Shown here: in pieces, positions 53,055 through 63,810 of the stretch
Numbering within the stretch: position 1 is the stretch's first letter
How the letters are laid out: every line of letters begins with the position of its first letter
DNA from: Ophiodon elongatus
Lineage: Eukaryota > Chordata > Actinopteri > Perciformes > Hexagrammidae
Assembly: GCA_016806645.1 (NCBI GenBank)
Contig: JACSYO010001972.1
Location: 913,501-977,500 of the forward strand
Length of the DNA: 64,000 bases
Reading direction: 5' to 3'
Position numbers and translations under genes: made by a program
Notes under the pieces: model-generated
Seen by the model: only the letters and a program-made list of their open reading frames with translations
Databases searched by the model: none
What the model was told of the DNA's origin: nothing

Positions 53055-53795
53055 GGGCCACTGACACAACGAGGGCCTCACAGTTAAGATGAGCAGTCAC
53101 GAAACAAATATTATATATATGTGCTGTAAAGGATGGGAAGCCATAGGACACCTGACTTACACCAACACTGTTAGTTATCAGGGAGTTTAACACATATTTA
53201 CAGGGGTGTAAAAGAATGTTCTGAAACCAGTTTGTCAATTAGTTAATCAGCAAAAAAAACCCAACAGATTAGTAGTTAATCCTTGAAGTGGTTCCAAGCC
53301 ACCCTGGACTTCTTCAAATGTCTTCTTTTGTGTGACCCACTTCCTGTTGATTCCACAGGTCCAGTGGAGACGAGCTGACTAAAACTAAACTATTAATACT
53401 GTTGTCTATGAAATGTCAGGAAGTAGTGAAACATGACCATCATGGTTCATCCAGGGTGCCATCACGTCCGTATCATCAAAGACCTCGTACCTCCCGCAAC
53501 CCAATACTCATGAGACTGAAGTTTTGGGAATTAGTCTGAATCTTTTTCTCTTTTTTTTTTTTGTCGTTAGACTGATCGATCAGGTGTTTCATCTCTAATT
53601 GATAATGAAGTGTCTCGGGCTGTTTGCATGAACATGGATTATCCAAAGTGCAGAGTTTGCAGTTTACACCAAAGACTATTTTAAAAAAAAAAATTAAACA
53701 TCCATATTTCTGTAATTGCTGGAACCTAAAATGACATGGAGCCACATGACACTTCAAACACCATGTTAAATGCATCCCAGTGCTACTATATCTGC

Positions 53796-53824
53796 TGTAT
53801 GTATGTATGTATGTATGTATGTAT
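53796..53824. repeat. (TATG)n microsatellite
   Basis: About seven copies of the tetranucleotide. Confidence 0.95.
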
Positions 53825-53888
53825 AATTAATTTTTGTATCGCCCAAAATTACAAGTTTGCCTCAGAGGGCTTTACAATCAGAGAAGCT

Positions 53889-53893
<5 letters not shown>
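53825..53893. repeat. Fragment of an interspersed repeat shared with 61303-61515
   Basis: GCCCAAAATTACAA then CTCAGAGGGCTTTACAATCA; the second copy has GCCCAAAATCACAAA and the same CAGAGGGCTTTACAATC. A widespread teleost repeat end. Confidence 0.7.

Positions 53894-53894
<1 letters not shown>

Positions 53895-53961
<67 letters not shown>
53895..53961. repeat. (GT)n microsatellite
   Basis: About 33 GT units. Confidence 0.97.
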
Positions 53962-53963
<2 letters not shown>

Positions 53964-54380
53964 AGGATGTGGCCTTTATAATGTGACCTGCAGCCTTTAG
54001 TCAGGTTGCTGCTGTGCCTTTATTTACTGTCTTATGACTGTGCCTATTTATGTTGTAGTTGCACGTGGCGGCCAGCTGGTGGCAGCATGTGCCAGCAGAT
54101 GATGGAAATGGACATTGATTTAGTACCTGATGCAGATAAACTTTATGACCTTTATACAGAGATAATTGTGGAGAAGAGAATTACATTTTTTTTTCTCCCA
54201 GAAGAGCATTTACTAATGCATTTAGTTTATTTTTCTCTCTTCAGTTCCAACAGTTTGAGCACTGAATATTGAAGCTATATTTTTTTTACTGCATACTAAC
54301 GAGAACATATGTACTTGTTTGTCAGTGCATTCATATTTGTCATTGTATGTAAATCAGTTTTCTTCGTGCTGCTATTTTTG

Positions 54381-54394
54381 TGTTGTTGTTGTTG

Positions 54395-54425
<31 letters not shown>

Positions 54426-54426
54426 C
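54381..54426. repeat. TTG/CTG trinucleotide repeat
   Basis: About seven TTG units followed directly by about eight CTG units. Confidence 0.95.
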
Positions 54427-54458
54427 GCCTTTTGTCACTTTTAGTTTTTCATGCTGGA

Positions 54459-54489
54459 ATAAATGCTGTTTCCTTCCAGACAAAATAAA
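54459..54489 (+). terminator. Polyadenylation signals (AATAAA, two copies)
   Basis: AATAAA at 54459-54464 and 54484-54489, about 1.4 kb after the GT31 stop codon. They are the only strong pair before the next region, so they probably end that transcript. Confidence 0.5.
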
Positions 54490-55224
54490 AGTTTGGGGTA
54501 AATATTGAACACAATGTTTTTGTTTTTCCACCACATCCATGGAACCGTAGTCTTTGCTGCATTAGGTTAAAAACTAAAGGGAAGTAGTTCAAATGTCGAT
54601 ATGACGTAAGAAGTACGGTTGTAAAAATACAATAACAATATACTCTTGCACAGTTCTACTGCAGTATTATCAGCAAAAATTACTTGTTATGACACATTTT
54701 AAAGTGTTTTTGGATTATACGTTTTCTTTTTTTTGTTTGCACGAAATATTCTCCTGCGCCTCAAAAGTTCAATCTATGGATTAAAAATAAGAATAACTTC
54801 CGGCTGTACATGAACTATATAACATTGGTGGTTTAGTGTTATTGATGCGTTCACATGTAAGCAGCTTTTAGGGCGAGCTGGTTGAGGTGAAGCTAACGTT
54901 AAATCAACTGTTTAAAGACGATGCTCATCCGGGGTTCTGCAGGCGGTTCTAGGTGGTTCTCCAGGTGGTTCTCCTTTACCCACGTAGTCTTTATTTCCAC
55001 ATTACTGATGATTTGTTCATCAAAAGTCTGATTGTTTCAACATTTGGTGAAAGCACCAATAGTCAACCCTTCAACGTCTTCGCAAATATCACAACGTGGG
55101 AGGTGGAGGGGGGGTGGGGGCGGCGGCGGCGGCGGCCCGATGCAGCACTGAAGGAGTCGGCTGCTGCTTCGTGACTCACCGGTGTGTCCGAGCATCGGCA
55201 AATTGAAGCAGGAAAAACCTGTAA

Positions 55225-55345
55225 CAACTACAGCAACAACACACAACACACAGGTAACAAAACAACACACAGCTAACAAAACAACACACAACTAACAACA
55301 CGCCACAACTCAGAACTCACAATTCACAACAACACAACTACCTCT
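55225..55345. repeat. A/C-rich low-complexity repeat
   Basis: Words such as TAACAAAACAACACACAGC repeat with a 19-bp spacing at least twice, then drift. Confidence 0.7.
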
Positions 55346-55624
55346 TGATCTCAGGGAGAAGGAGCCCGTTGTATCATTTATCAAAAAACACATCAAACAA
55401 ACCGCCGTCAGAAGCAGCGCTCCGTCTCGGGTTGATATCCCTCCGCGCTGGAACAACGAGGCCGTTTGTAACCTCCGCGATCATCTACCGACCTATTTAC
55501 AGTAACATGTAGGACCTCTGTGAGAGACGACCACCACAGAGCGCAATGTTCACTTGTTCCCCTCAACACATTATTAGTTATAATCTGAAAACAAACATTA
55601 ATTTTGTACCGTAAAATTAAATAT

Positions 55625-55628
<4 letters not shown>

Positions 55629-55681
<53 letters not shown>
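55629..55681. repeat. (AT)n microsatellite
   Basis: About 26 AT units. Confidence 0.97.
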
Positions 55682-55689
<8 letters not shown>

Positions 55690-56566
55690 CATTCTTTAAT
55701 ACAAATTGCAGCTTTTATCCCACGTAGATTCCACGTTAATACTTAAAAGTATTATTTACCATCATGCGATTTAGTTCTGTCATTTCAAGTCATGCATGAA
55801 GATTACGTCTTCTATTTATATGATGGAACCAACCATATCATAAAAACCCACGGTCAGACTTCAACCACTCAAAATTATATTTATGTTTCAAAATAAAAGT
55901 AGATGGAGACCGTGGTCTCAGTACGGCCCCCTGTCAAAATAAAGGTTGAATGATTGGAACTGAAATTTAGATTTTGTTTTTGCAGGTCTGTGTATGTCTC
56001 ATTAAAATAATGTACATTTATTAAATGTTCATTAATGTACATTTAAAAGAATGTACATTTATTCAAATCATGTGTGAAATACTGGATCATTTCTATCTCT
56101 TAAGGCAACATCCTACACATGAAAGCAGTTCTTTATGAAGGCATATAACCTGTGAGGGCTCCCGCGTGCTGAAGACAAACTACAGGAGTCTCCGCTGCGC
56201 GTGCAGTGTCCGCGTTGGTCTGTTGCCTGTGCGCCTTCTGTTCCAGTCTACCCCCCCCCCCCCTCCCCACACACACACATTGGCTGAGTGGAAGTTTCTA
56301 CTCCGGGCCAGAGCTCCGTATTGCCCCCCCCCCCCCGCCACCTCTGTGCTGCATCCAGATACTTCTGATCAGCGCAAGCGGCATCCAGAAGAAGAGACTG
56401 CGCTCCACAGGGTCATCGTAAAGCTTATGATGACGTCTGTCATATCATAAACGAATACGTCACTGATGGCAATACATCACCTGGCATCAATACACACCAG
56501 GTGATAACACCGACATCCGGTCACCACTGCGCCCCTTCTGCGGGCCCGCCTGTTGCTCCCGCCGGC

Positions 56567-56950
56567 CTCCCCTCTCTCTCTCTCTCTCTCTCTCTCCCTC
56601 TCTCTCTATGTCGCTCTCTCTCTCTCGCCATCTTCCTCTCCCTCCCTCTCTCTCTGTGTCGCTCTCTCTCTCTCTGTCGCGCTCTCTCTCTCTCTCCATC
56701 TTCCTCTCCCTCCCTCTCCATCTCCCTCTACCTTCCTCCCTCTCCCTCCCTCTCTCTCTCTCTCTTTCCCTCTCTCTGTCTCCCTCCCCCTCCCCTCCCT
56801 CTCTCCATCCCCCTCCCTCTCTCTCTTTCCTTCTCTCTGTCTCCATCCCTCCCCCTCTCTCTCTCCCTCCCTCTCTCTCCCTCCATCTCTCTCTCTCTTT
56901 CCCTCTCTCTGTCTCCCTCTCTCTGTCTCCCTCCTCCTCTCTCTCTCCCC
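56567..56950. repeat. Long pyrimidine (CT)n-type tract
   Basis: About 380 bp of CTCTCT and CCCTCT with occasional TGTCGC and CATCTTCC interruptions on the + strand. The open frames across it on both strands are low-complexity artefacts. Confidence 0.97.
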
Positions 56951-57326
56951 CACCCCCCGTGGGTGGAGTTACCATCCACCAACGCGCCTATGAGTCCGGT
57001 TCCTAAGACAACCCATAAAACACGCACTTTGCATCGGCGGGTGGGAGCTCGTTTCATCGCCGCCACCACCGCAGGAGAAACGGAATGCGCCGCCTGCAAG
57101 AGCCGCGGTGGGTGTGAGGAGAGTTGAAAGCGCCTGGTGCCGGAGCGGGGAGGGGGGACGGGGTGATGGGGAGGGGAGGGGAGGGGGGGACTTCCTGCAG
57201 AGGCAACGCACGAGAAAGAACGGATGTACGACGCACAGTAGTTGAGCGACAGTGGAGGCGACACCTGTGCTGAAGCTTTTGGTTCTTTTGTTGTTGTTTT
57301 CTTTTGGCGACACCGACTGCGTTGAC
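56951..57326 (+). promoter_or_regulatory. Putative CpG-rich promoter and non-coding first exon
   Basis: GC-rich, CpG-containing sequence ends in ACTGCGTTGAC followed by a donor-like GTGAGTAG at 57327, right after the CT tract. This fits a 5' UTR exon of a gene continuing to the right, but no coding exon of such a gene was recognised within the window. Confidence 0.3.
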
Positions 57327-57503
57327 GTGAGTAGACTGTTTGTTCTCTTCTTTGTTGGTAGAAAGTTTTAAACGGACTGACCGTAAACCGTAAAGCCTGC
57401 TTCTTCTAAACACTGTAGAGATGTGATGTTCAGTGATGTCACTCCACACAAATAAACTTAAATAAGTTCAAACTTAATATTACAATGCACAATATCATAC
57501 CGT

Positions 57504-57575
57504 GCAGTGGTTCCCAATGTAGGGATTGGGACCCCCAAAGGGGTCCCAGAATAAATGTGAGGGGTCACCAGCTCT
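57504..57575. repeat. hAT-like terminal sequence fragment
   Basis: CAGTGGTTCCCAA followed by GGGATTGGGACCCCCAAAG resembles the left ends of hAT-type elements in vertebrates. The matching right end was not found, so this is an isolated fragment. Confidence 0.4.
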
Positions 57576-58720
57576 GCCGAAAGGCAGAAACAGTCAACCC
57601 TGTCTTCTGCAGAATAACGTTCCATACAACGAAAGTGCATTCTCTGATTCGCCGATACGTTTTTGAGATTACGTTAACAGCTTTACGACGCGTGATTAAC
57701 GGTTTAAATTGAACCAGAACCCAAAACAAAACAAAACAAAACTAAATAAGTCAACATGGACTCTAGTCCTGGTTGAAAGTCTTGTTTGTGGCTGTTTGTG
57801 TAAAAACTTTCTTTGTCCAAATCTAGTATTAAAACATTTAACATTTCAGTGATTGAACATGATGCATTTCCCTCAATCAATATAGTTACTCTGTCAACAA
57901 TGGGTCAAATGACAAGTGTGATGTTAAAGATGTTGGGGCCCAAAGAGCATTATTATTATTAGCATGTCAGCTCTTTGTTTTGATTGAAACGGTGTTTCCA
58001 AGAGGTAGTTGTTCTCAGTTTTAAAAAAAAAAAAAAAGGTGAAAAGGCTCTATGCTACCTGGCGAGCATTAAACATCAAACAAACAAAGTTAGCGACTAG
58101 CTGCTGAACACAGTGAAGCATTTATCAGCTGGACTATTCTCAGGAGTTGGTGGAGACCAAAAACAGAGCAAAAAGCTGATAAAGATTCATCAGCCGACAA
58201 GAAACACAACTTCGCAACACACATTCGTCAAATCGACAGCAACACGACGCGCTACATTGGTTGTGGGAATGTGTTTGTGGGATGGAGGGTGGAGGGGGCC
58301 AACAGGGGCCCACAGCTTATTTTTTTTGGCCCAGGGCCCTCTAATGGGTTAACCCGCCTCTGTCTTCGTCACAACATTTCTTTGACTTTGCTTTTTCTTG
58401 TGAAAGTACCTTTTTATCCATCTAAAAAAAAAAAGATCTGAGAAGGAAAATCCCTCATTGGTTGGGACCGCTGCTGGAGGGTTATTTATATTGTGCTGTA
58501 TGTATTTTAAAACAGCAACAGTTTGTCGATTTGTATCGTGTGTCTTTGGAGACATTCGCTCAATTTGATGGTAGAAACCTTAGAAATATATGTTCGAGGT
58601 GTCACTGTCCTCCGTCACCAGGAAACACTTTCATCACTTTCATCTGGGACTCATCTGAAAGATTATTTGTCTGCCTGTTAGTTTCAGCATTGCTTGCCTG
58701 ACAGCCCATATACCTGTACG

Positions 58721-58748
58721 TGTTGTTGTTGTTGTTGTTGTTGTTGTT
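58721..58748. repeat. (TTG)n microsatellite
   Basis: About nine TTG units. Confidence 0.95.
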
Positions 58749-59102
58749 TGTGTGTGGAAAGTCCCGTGTCTGCTTCTGCTCATCTCCTGTTGCATGTGTG
58801 TGGTTCCTCCTCAGTGTCTGCACAGAGACCTCTGCGTTTGTCCCACCGTCCTCAAGATGCATATGAATAGCTTATTAAATCAATGGAGTAAGTATTGAGA
58901 GATTCAAATACCTTTTATTTATTTGTTTCATGAACTCTTCTTTCTATTGTTTACATTGCATGCACACATTTAAAGGATGGTGTTGTTACCACAGGAAGTG
59001 CTTTTTTGATGACTTATGGGGGACTCGCTCATGAAGTGAGGAGGTGAGCGCGCTCGAGTCGCCTGCCTTCGAGCCGAGAAGCCACAGCTTCATCGCCGCG
59101 TC

Positions 59103-59204
59103 TCGACCTCTGACCTGTTTGCTTCATGTCCGCGTCTCGACCTCTGACCTGTTTGCTTCATGTCCGCGTCTCGACCTCTGACCTGTTTGCTTCATGTCCG
59201 CGTC
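59103..59204. repeat. 34-bp tandem repeat, three copies
   Basis: Unit beginning CGCGTCTCGACCTCTGACCT and ending in TTGCTTCATGTC, three near-identical copies. The first unit begins with GCCGCG. Confidence 0.9.
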
Positions 59205-59792
59205 TTGCATCCATTGCAGCGGTTAGTGTCGCGTCTTCACACCTCCTCCGCGTCGCCGCGGCTTTAAGCAGGTGGCTCTGCCCGCGGTCGCCTGTGCGCA
59301 GCTCTGCGTTGTTTCCGGAATAGAAAGAGCTTGGCTCAGCATCCGGCCTCGTGTCCCGTTACCTGCCCACCACGTCTCACGCTTCCTGCGCAGCCTGCAG
59401 GCCTCGCTCCTTTCTGCCTCCTCCACGTGTTCAGAGAATGTATGTTAGAGCATCAGAGGACACGTGGAACCCCAGAGTGTTTTAATGTTAAATCCATCAC
59501 ATATTTGTACGGCAATTTGTGACATATGTAAGGAAATTCTGAATTATTTCATTATTAGGTGAAAAGGGAGTATTTTTATTTCATGTCAGTCTTTATTAAA
59601 ATGAAACGTTCATGTCAAGTCAAGTTTAGCCTTATGATAACACGTTTCTTATTTTATAATGTTCCCATAGCGACGGAGCACAATTAAGTCCCGCCCACAT
59701 AGGAGGATAACACAATCTATCGCTCTCCACTGACTTTGTATTGTGTGAAGGCGCCTCCTCGTCACTCTGGTCTGCTAGCGAACAACAGAGAG

Positions 59793-60330
59793 ATGCCGAG
59801 AATAAAACGCTGCTGTGTGGCGGGATGCACCACCGACGGGGTAAACAACCCCGAGTTCTGTGTCTATAAAAAAAAACGGAGGATACACAATAAGACGTGA
59901 GGCGTCAGCGGGGAGATGGCAGATCTAGAGAGAGATGCTGACGCTCAAGCTGAGCTTCCAAATCGCGTACTTTTTACTTTTTTTTTTGTACACACTGCAG
60001 CTGTCCTTTAAAAAAAAAAAAAAAAAAAAGTAGGTACTGTTGCATACTTAACATAACATACCTTGACCTTTTACCCTCTTGCTCATATATCTGCTGTGCA
60101 AAGGATTGTGGGTCAGGATAGCCAGAAACAACACGCTGGCTGCAGTAGAACATCCTGGTATTTTTGGGCATACTAAGTGGCACGGTACGCACGGACAGGA
60201 TGACTAACACGACGTGTGCAGCAAACACTTTGTCCCGATGTCTGATTTAGAAACTCAGCAGAAGCAGAAAAAGGTGCGAGGCCGTGCTGATCGCGGGCCA
60301 AAACAAACACCTGCATCTGGGAATCCCATA
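59793..60330 (+). pseudogene. Broken THAP-type zinc-finger remnant
   Basis: An ATG at 59793 opens MPRIKRCCVAGC, the start pattern of a THAP domain (C2CH zinc finger), then GVNNPEFCVYKKKRR, reaching a stop near 59898; a donor-like GTGAGG lies there. A matching C-terminal piece with CSKHFVP (the C-x2-H of the C2CH) begins near 60214, but the same frame has a TAA at 60205, and the upstream TNT-like part is in another frame. The gap holds T and A runs. THAP domains occur in host regulators and in P-type transposases; which of these it came from is unknown. I see no intact protein. Confidence 0.45.
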
Positions 60331-61060
60331 CGGAGAACCATGTGTAGATGTAATAAATCAAAACCATATTCCTTTTTGCCACTTGTGCACAAAAACAACC
60401 CTGGAGAATGCATATATTATGGAAGAAAAAAAAAAATCTCTGGCTTTTCTGTCGAGTACATTAAAAGTATACACAATACTAAATTATATCAAACTAATGA
60501 GGCTATATATGAAAAAAAAAAAAAGTGTCTTTGTTTGGTTGTTGCTTTAATGAGTACTTTAATGAGCACTAGCTCAATAAATGACACACTTGCAGGCCTT
60601 GGAAGCTCGGCTACGGGGCCACAGTGTTCATGTTCGCAGCAGGCCTTTAAAAAAACAGCTCTTGGCGAGCGATCTGTCGTCCACCTCCGCGGCTCACCAA
60701 GGACAGGCAGTGGGCTTTATGCGCAGACTGTTGTTGTGCGAGTCTGTGCAGTGATGGGGGGTTAGAGCGGGAATCCGAAACCAGTCCTCTCCGCTCTCCT
60801 TCTCCCTGCGTTTGATGCTGCTGGGTTCGACGGAGGGGTCGCGGCCTTGAGCCCTCGCCGCGTGGACCGACCCTCCGAGCTTCGCGTCTCGGCATCTTTG
60901 TGACGTCTCGCCGTGCGCCCCGGTTGTGTTCTCTATTTTCCACGAGGAGTTTGGGAGTGACCCGCTGCGGACACACCACCCCAACCGTAATGGCGGGGTG
61001 GTTGACAGTATGCTCTGTGGGGCGGTGCCCTCTCATTTACTCATCACACACACTTCTACG
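60331..61060. other. No gene seen, CpG-rich in the second half
   Basis: Continues in frame with the THAP piece to about 60765, but the residues after about 60340 have no motif I recognise. Positions about 60640-61010 are CpG-rich and could be a promoter. Function unknown. Confidence 0.4.
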
Positions 61061-61066
61061 GCAGCT

Positions 61067-61145
61067 TTAAATGAATAGGTCAGCAGTTCTTTGGGAAGTA
61101 GTCCACACTTATTCACTTTCTTTCTGAGCGTCAGCTGAAAAGATA
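61067..61145. repeat. End fragment of a TIR element (AAATGAATAG...)
   Basis: AATGAATAGGTCAGCAGTTC and TTCACTTTCTTTCTGAGCGT fit the left end of a fish MITE family whose right end appears at 62990-63176. Both may belong to separate fragments. Confidence 0.45.
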
Positions 61146-61302
61146 ATTAATAACCTGGGTCTTTGGGAATTTTCAAACCTATTTGCGGAAGAATCATGAA
61201 CTTGTTGCATTTGTTTTCACGGAAGGAGCATCTCTCACTTTTTTGCCTTTTGATTCATTTATTTTCTCCCATCACGCAAACCCAAACTGCTGTGGGTCCA
61301 GG

Positions 61303-61515
61303 TTCAATCCAATTCAATTTATTGAGTATAGCCCAAAATCACAAATAACAAATTCTCCTCAGAGGGCTTTACAATCTGTACGACATCCTCTGTCCCAGGA
61401 CCTCTCATCGGATCAGGAAAAACTCCCCCAAAAACTCTTTTAACGGGGAGAAAAAGGGAAGAAACCTTCAGGAGAGCAACAGAGGAGGATCCTCTATCAG
61501 GATGGACAGAAGTAC
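61303..61515. repeat. Teleost interspersed repeat
   Basis: Landmarks GAGTATAGCCCAAAATCACA, CAGAGGGCTTTACAATCTG, GGAAAAACTCCC, GAAGAAACCTTCAGGAGAGC and AACAGAGGAGGATCC occur in this order in a very common fish repeat. Shared with the fragment at 53825. Confidence 0.7.
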
Positions 61516-62989
61516 AACAGATGTCATGTGTACAGAATGATCATCATAACAGAGTTACAACACACCTGGCTTCAGCTACCAACAGTATCACAGCTGCCGC
61601 GCTGCCCGCCATTGGATGTTGACTTTGGCCTCGAATGCTGCGTTCAGGAATGTATGTCGGCTGTCTTTTTGTTCGGCGGCCGCATTTTTCCTACATAGCA
61701 TGAACTTGACAAACAGTGAGGCTCAAACACTGGCTGAGTTCAGTGTTGTGGTGGTGGTTTGGGGTAGGGTGGGTGGGGGAGGGGGGGCGGGGAGACTAGG
61801 CAGTAGGCAGTAGAATAGGGACAGAGATACATTGTGCTGTTTTCCACATTTTGCACGACACCCAACACAGTTTTTTCCAGCCCACTCGCCCCTCTCTACA
61901 AGCGACATGTTGTTCTCAAAACGGTGTTTTTCTTCACAGAAGAACTACTGAGCGAAGAATCTCACACATATTTGTACATGCCTTTTGAGTTATTCCCAAA
62001 TTCAATTTCAGTTTATGAGCAATTCATTTAACTCCCTTAGACATTAGTGAGGGCTTTAGATGTTTAGTGATTGGTTGTCTCACTGCTCTAGGAAGCATCT
62101 GAAAATATGCTGTTGGACGGTACCATGTCTTTGATGTCGTAGAACGTGATACACACATTGATGTTCACCTCAGGAGGAATTGTAACTCCCTCATCTAGCG
62201 CCATCGTCTGGTCAACATTTCAATTTGTCCAAGACTTATTACTTTCCCATTATCCTATGCTGTACATTGCTAGAGAACTCCAAGATTGCGCACATAATTC
62301 ATCTTTTTGATGTAACTATTGGATCTTTTTCTAAATAGATCTCAAATTAAGGATGAGGAAAAAGTTGAAAAGAGCCACCATTGCGCTCCCTAAATAATAA
62401 CACTATTTTCCCTACCTACAACAAAAAGGAAAAATACATAGCCCTCTTGCTTTACTAACCCCCACCGCCCTCCACCATCTAATATTTTTCATACAGTCCC
62501 ATTAACGCATCGCTTCTGAGAGATCACTGATGTGATGTCTTCTTCCCTGGAGCTTGGGGTTGGAGAAGCAACAGTAACCACATTACCACTTCACCATGGT
62601 ATTAGGCGGTGTACCCCAGAGCAGAGCGCATTACAGCCACGACCACAGGGCAGCTTTCTGTTTCCATCCTCATGACTCAACGTTTTGTGCAGTCAAAACA
62701 GTAAAAACCGTGCACTCTTCATTTCATAATCGATCCCATTTGTTTGGTTTGACTCTCTGATGTAGATTTGAGTATAAAGAGACAGAAAGTAAAACTAGAC
62801 ATTGTGAGTTAGCTGGTGTGGCTAACCAAACATTATGACCTGAGTTCAAGCACGGCAAATGAAGTTGGTGAATGAGGGCAGTGGAGCGGAAAGACATAGA
62901 AGAAGAAATGTTGTATAATGTATCACTTCCTGAGTGACGAGCGACTGTTCCAAGGAAAGACCTCTAAGCGAGCAGAACAGTTAACTGAA
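61516..62989. other. No gene seen
   Basis: Short open frames only, none with a recognised motif. G/T-rich and CA-type low complexity near 61740-61800. No RNA gene recognised. Confidence 0.55.
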
Positions 62990-63176
62990 AGTAGCCAGTT
63001 AGCTTAGCTTAACACAAAGACCTTTAAAGCTTTATATTTTGTTGTTTGCCATTTTCAATCTTTATCCTATGCTAAGCTAACACACGGTTGGCTTAAGCTT
63101 ACGTTTAACTATACAATTATATGGTATGGTATCAATCTTCTCACAAAACCTTCCCAAAATGTTGAACTATTCCTTT
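62990..63176. repeat. Right end of a TIR element (…CCAAAATGTTGAACTATTCC)
   Basis: ATGCTAAGCTAAC words, TATCAATCTTCTCA and CCAAAATGTTGAACTATTCC fit a familiar fish repeat end; its reverse complement starts AAAGGAATAGTTCAACATTT, similar to 61067-61145. Confidence 0.55.
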
Positions 63177-63449
63177 TTGAATTGTTTATCACAAATGTAT
63201 ATCCTTCTATTCAGCCTGTTGTCTTCTATGATAATTAAACAATTCCATAACTAAGCAGAAAGTTAAGCACAAATGTTCCGGGTAACCTGGGTCCCATAGC
63301 TGGTCTCGTAGCTGTGCCTACGAAAAATAACGCGCCGTAATTCATAGATATCCCACGAAATTATTTGTATGTAATCCACGTAATCATGAACAACTATGTA
63401 TAAAGACAGCAAGAGGTAAGAGATGCTGCTGTTCGTTCCCCATGTGAAA

Positions 63450-63810
63450 GTCAACGTTGGTTAATTTGTCACGTAACTTGTGAACTTCAGTAATAACATT
63501 TCTGTAGTTATTTTAACCCAATCTTTTCTCAAACCTAATCAAATACTTTTATTGCCTCAACCTAACTAAGTATTTAAAGACATTTTTCTAAACTTAACTC
63601 AGTAGTTTTGTTGCCTCAACTTAACTAAGTATTTAAAAATATTTTTCTAAACCCAACTCAGTAGTTTTGTTGCCTAAACCTATATGAGTTGTTTCCTGTG
63701 AAGACAGAAGTTGATTTTGAAAAGACTGTATTCATGCAACGAGCGGAAATTGACACGTGTTGCTGGACTTTCGTAGGAAAACTGTAAGATATCATACAAA
63801 CCGTTGTGTG
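63450..63810. repeat. Dispersed repeat, same family as 41214-41450, with internal duplication
   Basis: Opens with GTCAACGTTGG and includes two close copies of a roughly 60-bp unit containing TAACTAAGTATTTAAA and CTCAGTAGTTTTGTTGCCT (about 63550-63675), followed by GTTGTTTCCTGTGAAGACAG. The copy at 41214 has one such unit. Confidence 0.65.

Larger units (their letters stand above)
53055..54505 (+). other. Probable 3' UTR of the GT31 gene
   Basis: No gene. Includes a (TATG)n run (53796-53824), a repeat fragment sharing CTCAGAGGGCTTTACAATC with 61303-61515, a (GT)n array, and TTG/CTG repeats before the poly(A) signals at 54459 and 54484. Confidence 0.55.
54506..56566. other. Intergenic DNA, no gene seen
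   Basis: Holds a short run of GGC repeats (about 55119-55135), an A/C-rich low-complexity stretch with 19-bp repeats (about 55225-55345) and an (AT)n array (55629-55681). Nothing coding recognised. Confidence 0.55.
57327..59790. other. No intact gene seen; repeat-rich
   Basis: Contains a hAT-like end at about 57504, a (TTG)n run (58721-58748) and a 34-bp tandem repeat at 59103-59204. The stretch at about 58080-58370 looks repeat-derived. Confidence 0.5.

Noticed and set aside
52131..53092. Other frames over the glycosyltransferase exon (up to 272 codons)
   Set aside because: Shadows of a GC-rich gene; only the frame starting at 52098 has the GT31 motifs.
56487..57127. Arg/Glu-rich and Ser/Leu/Pro-rich open frames on both strands
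   Set aside because: Low-complexity translation of the CT tract.
60647..61036. 129-codon minus-strand frame in CpG-rich DNA
   Set aside because: No recognised motif, composition typical of CpG-rich antisense frames; left as unassigned.
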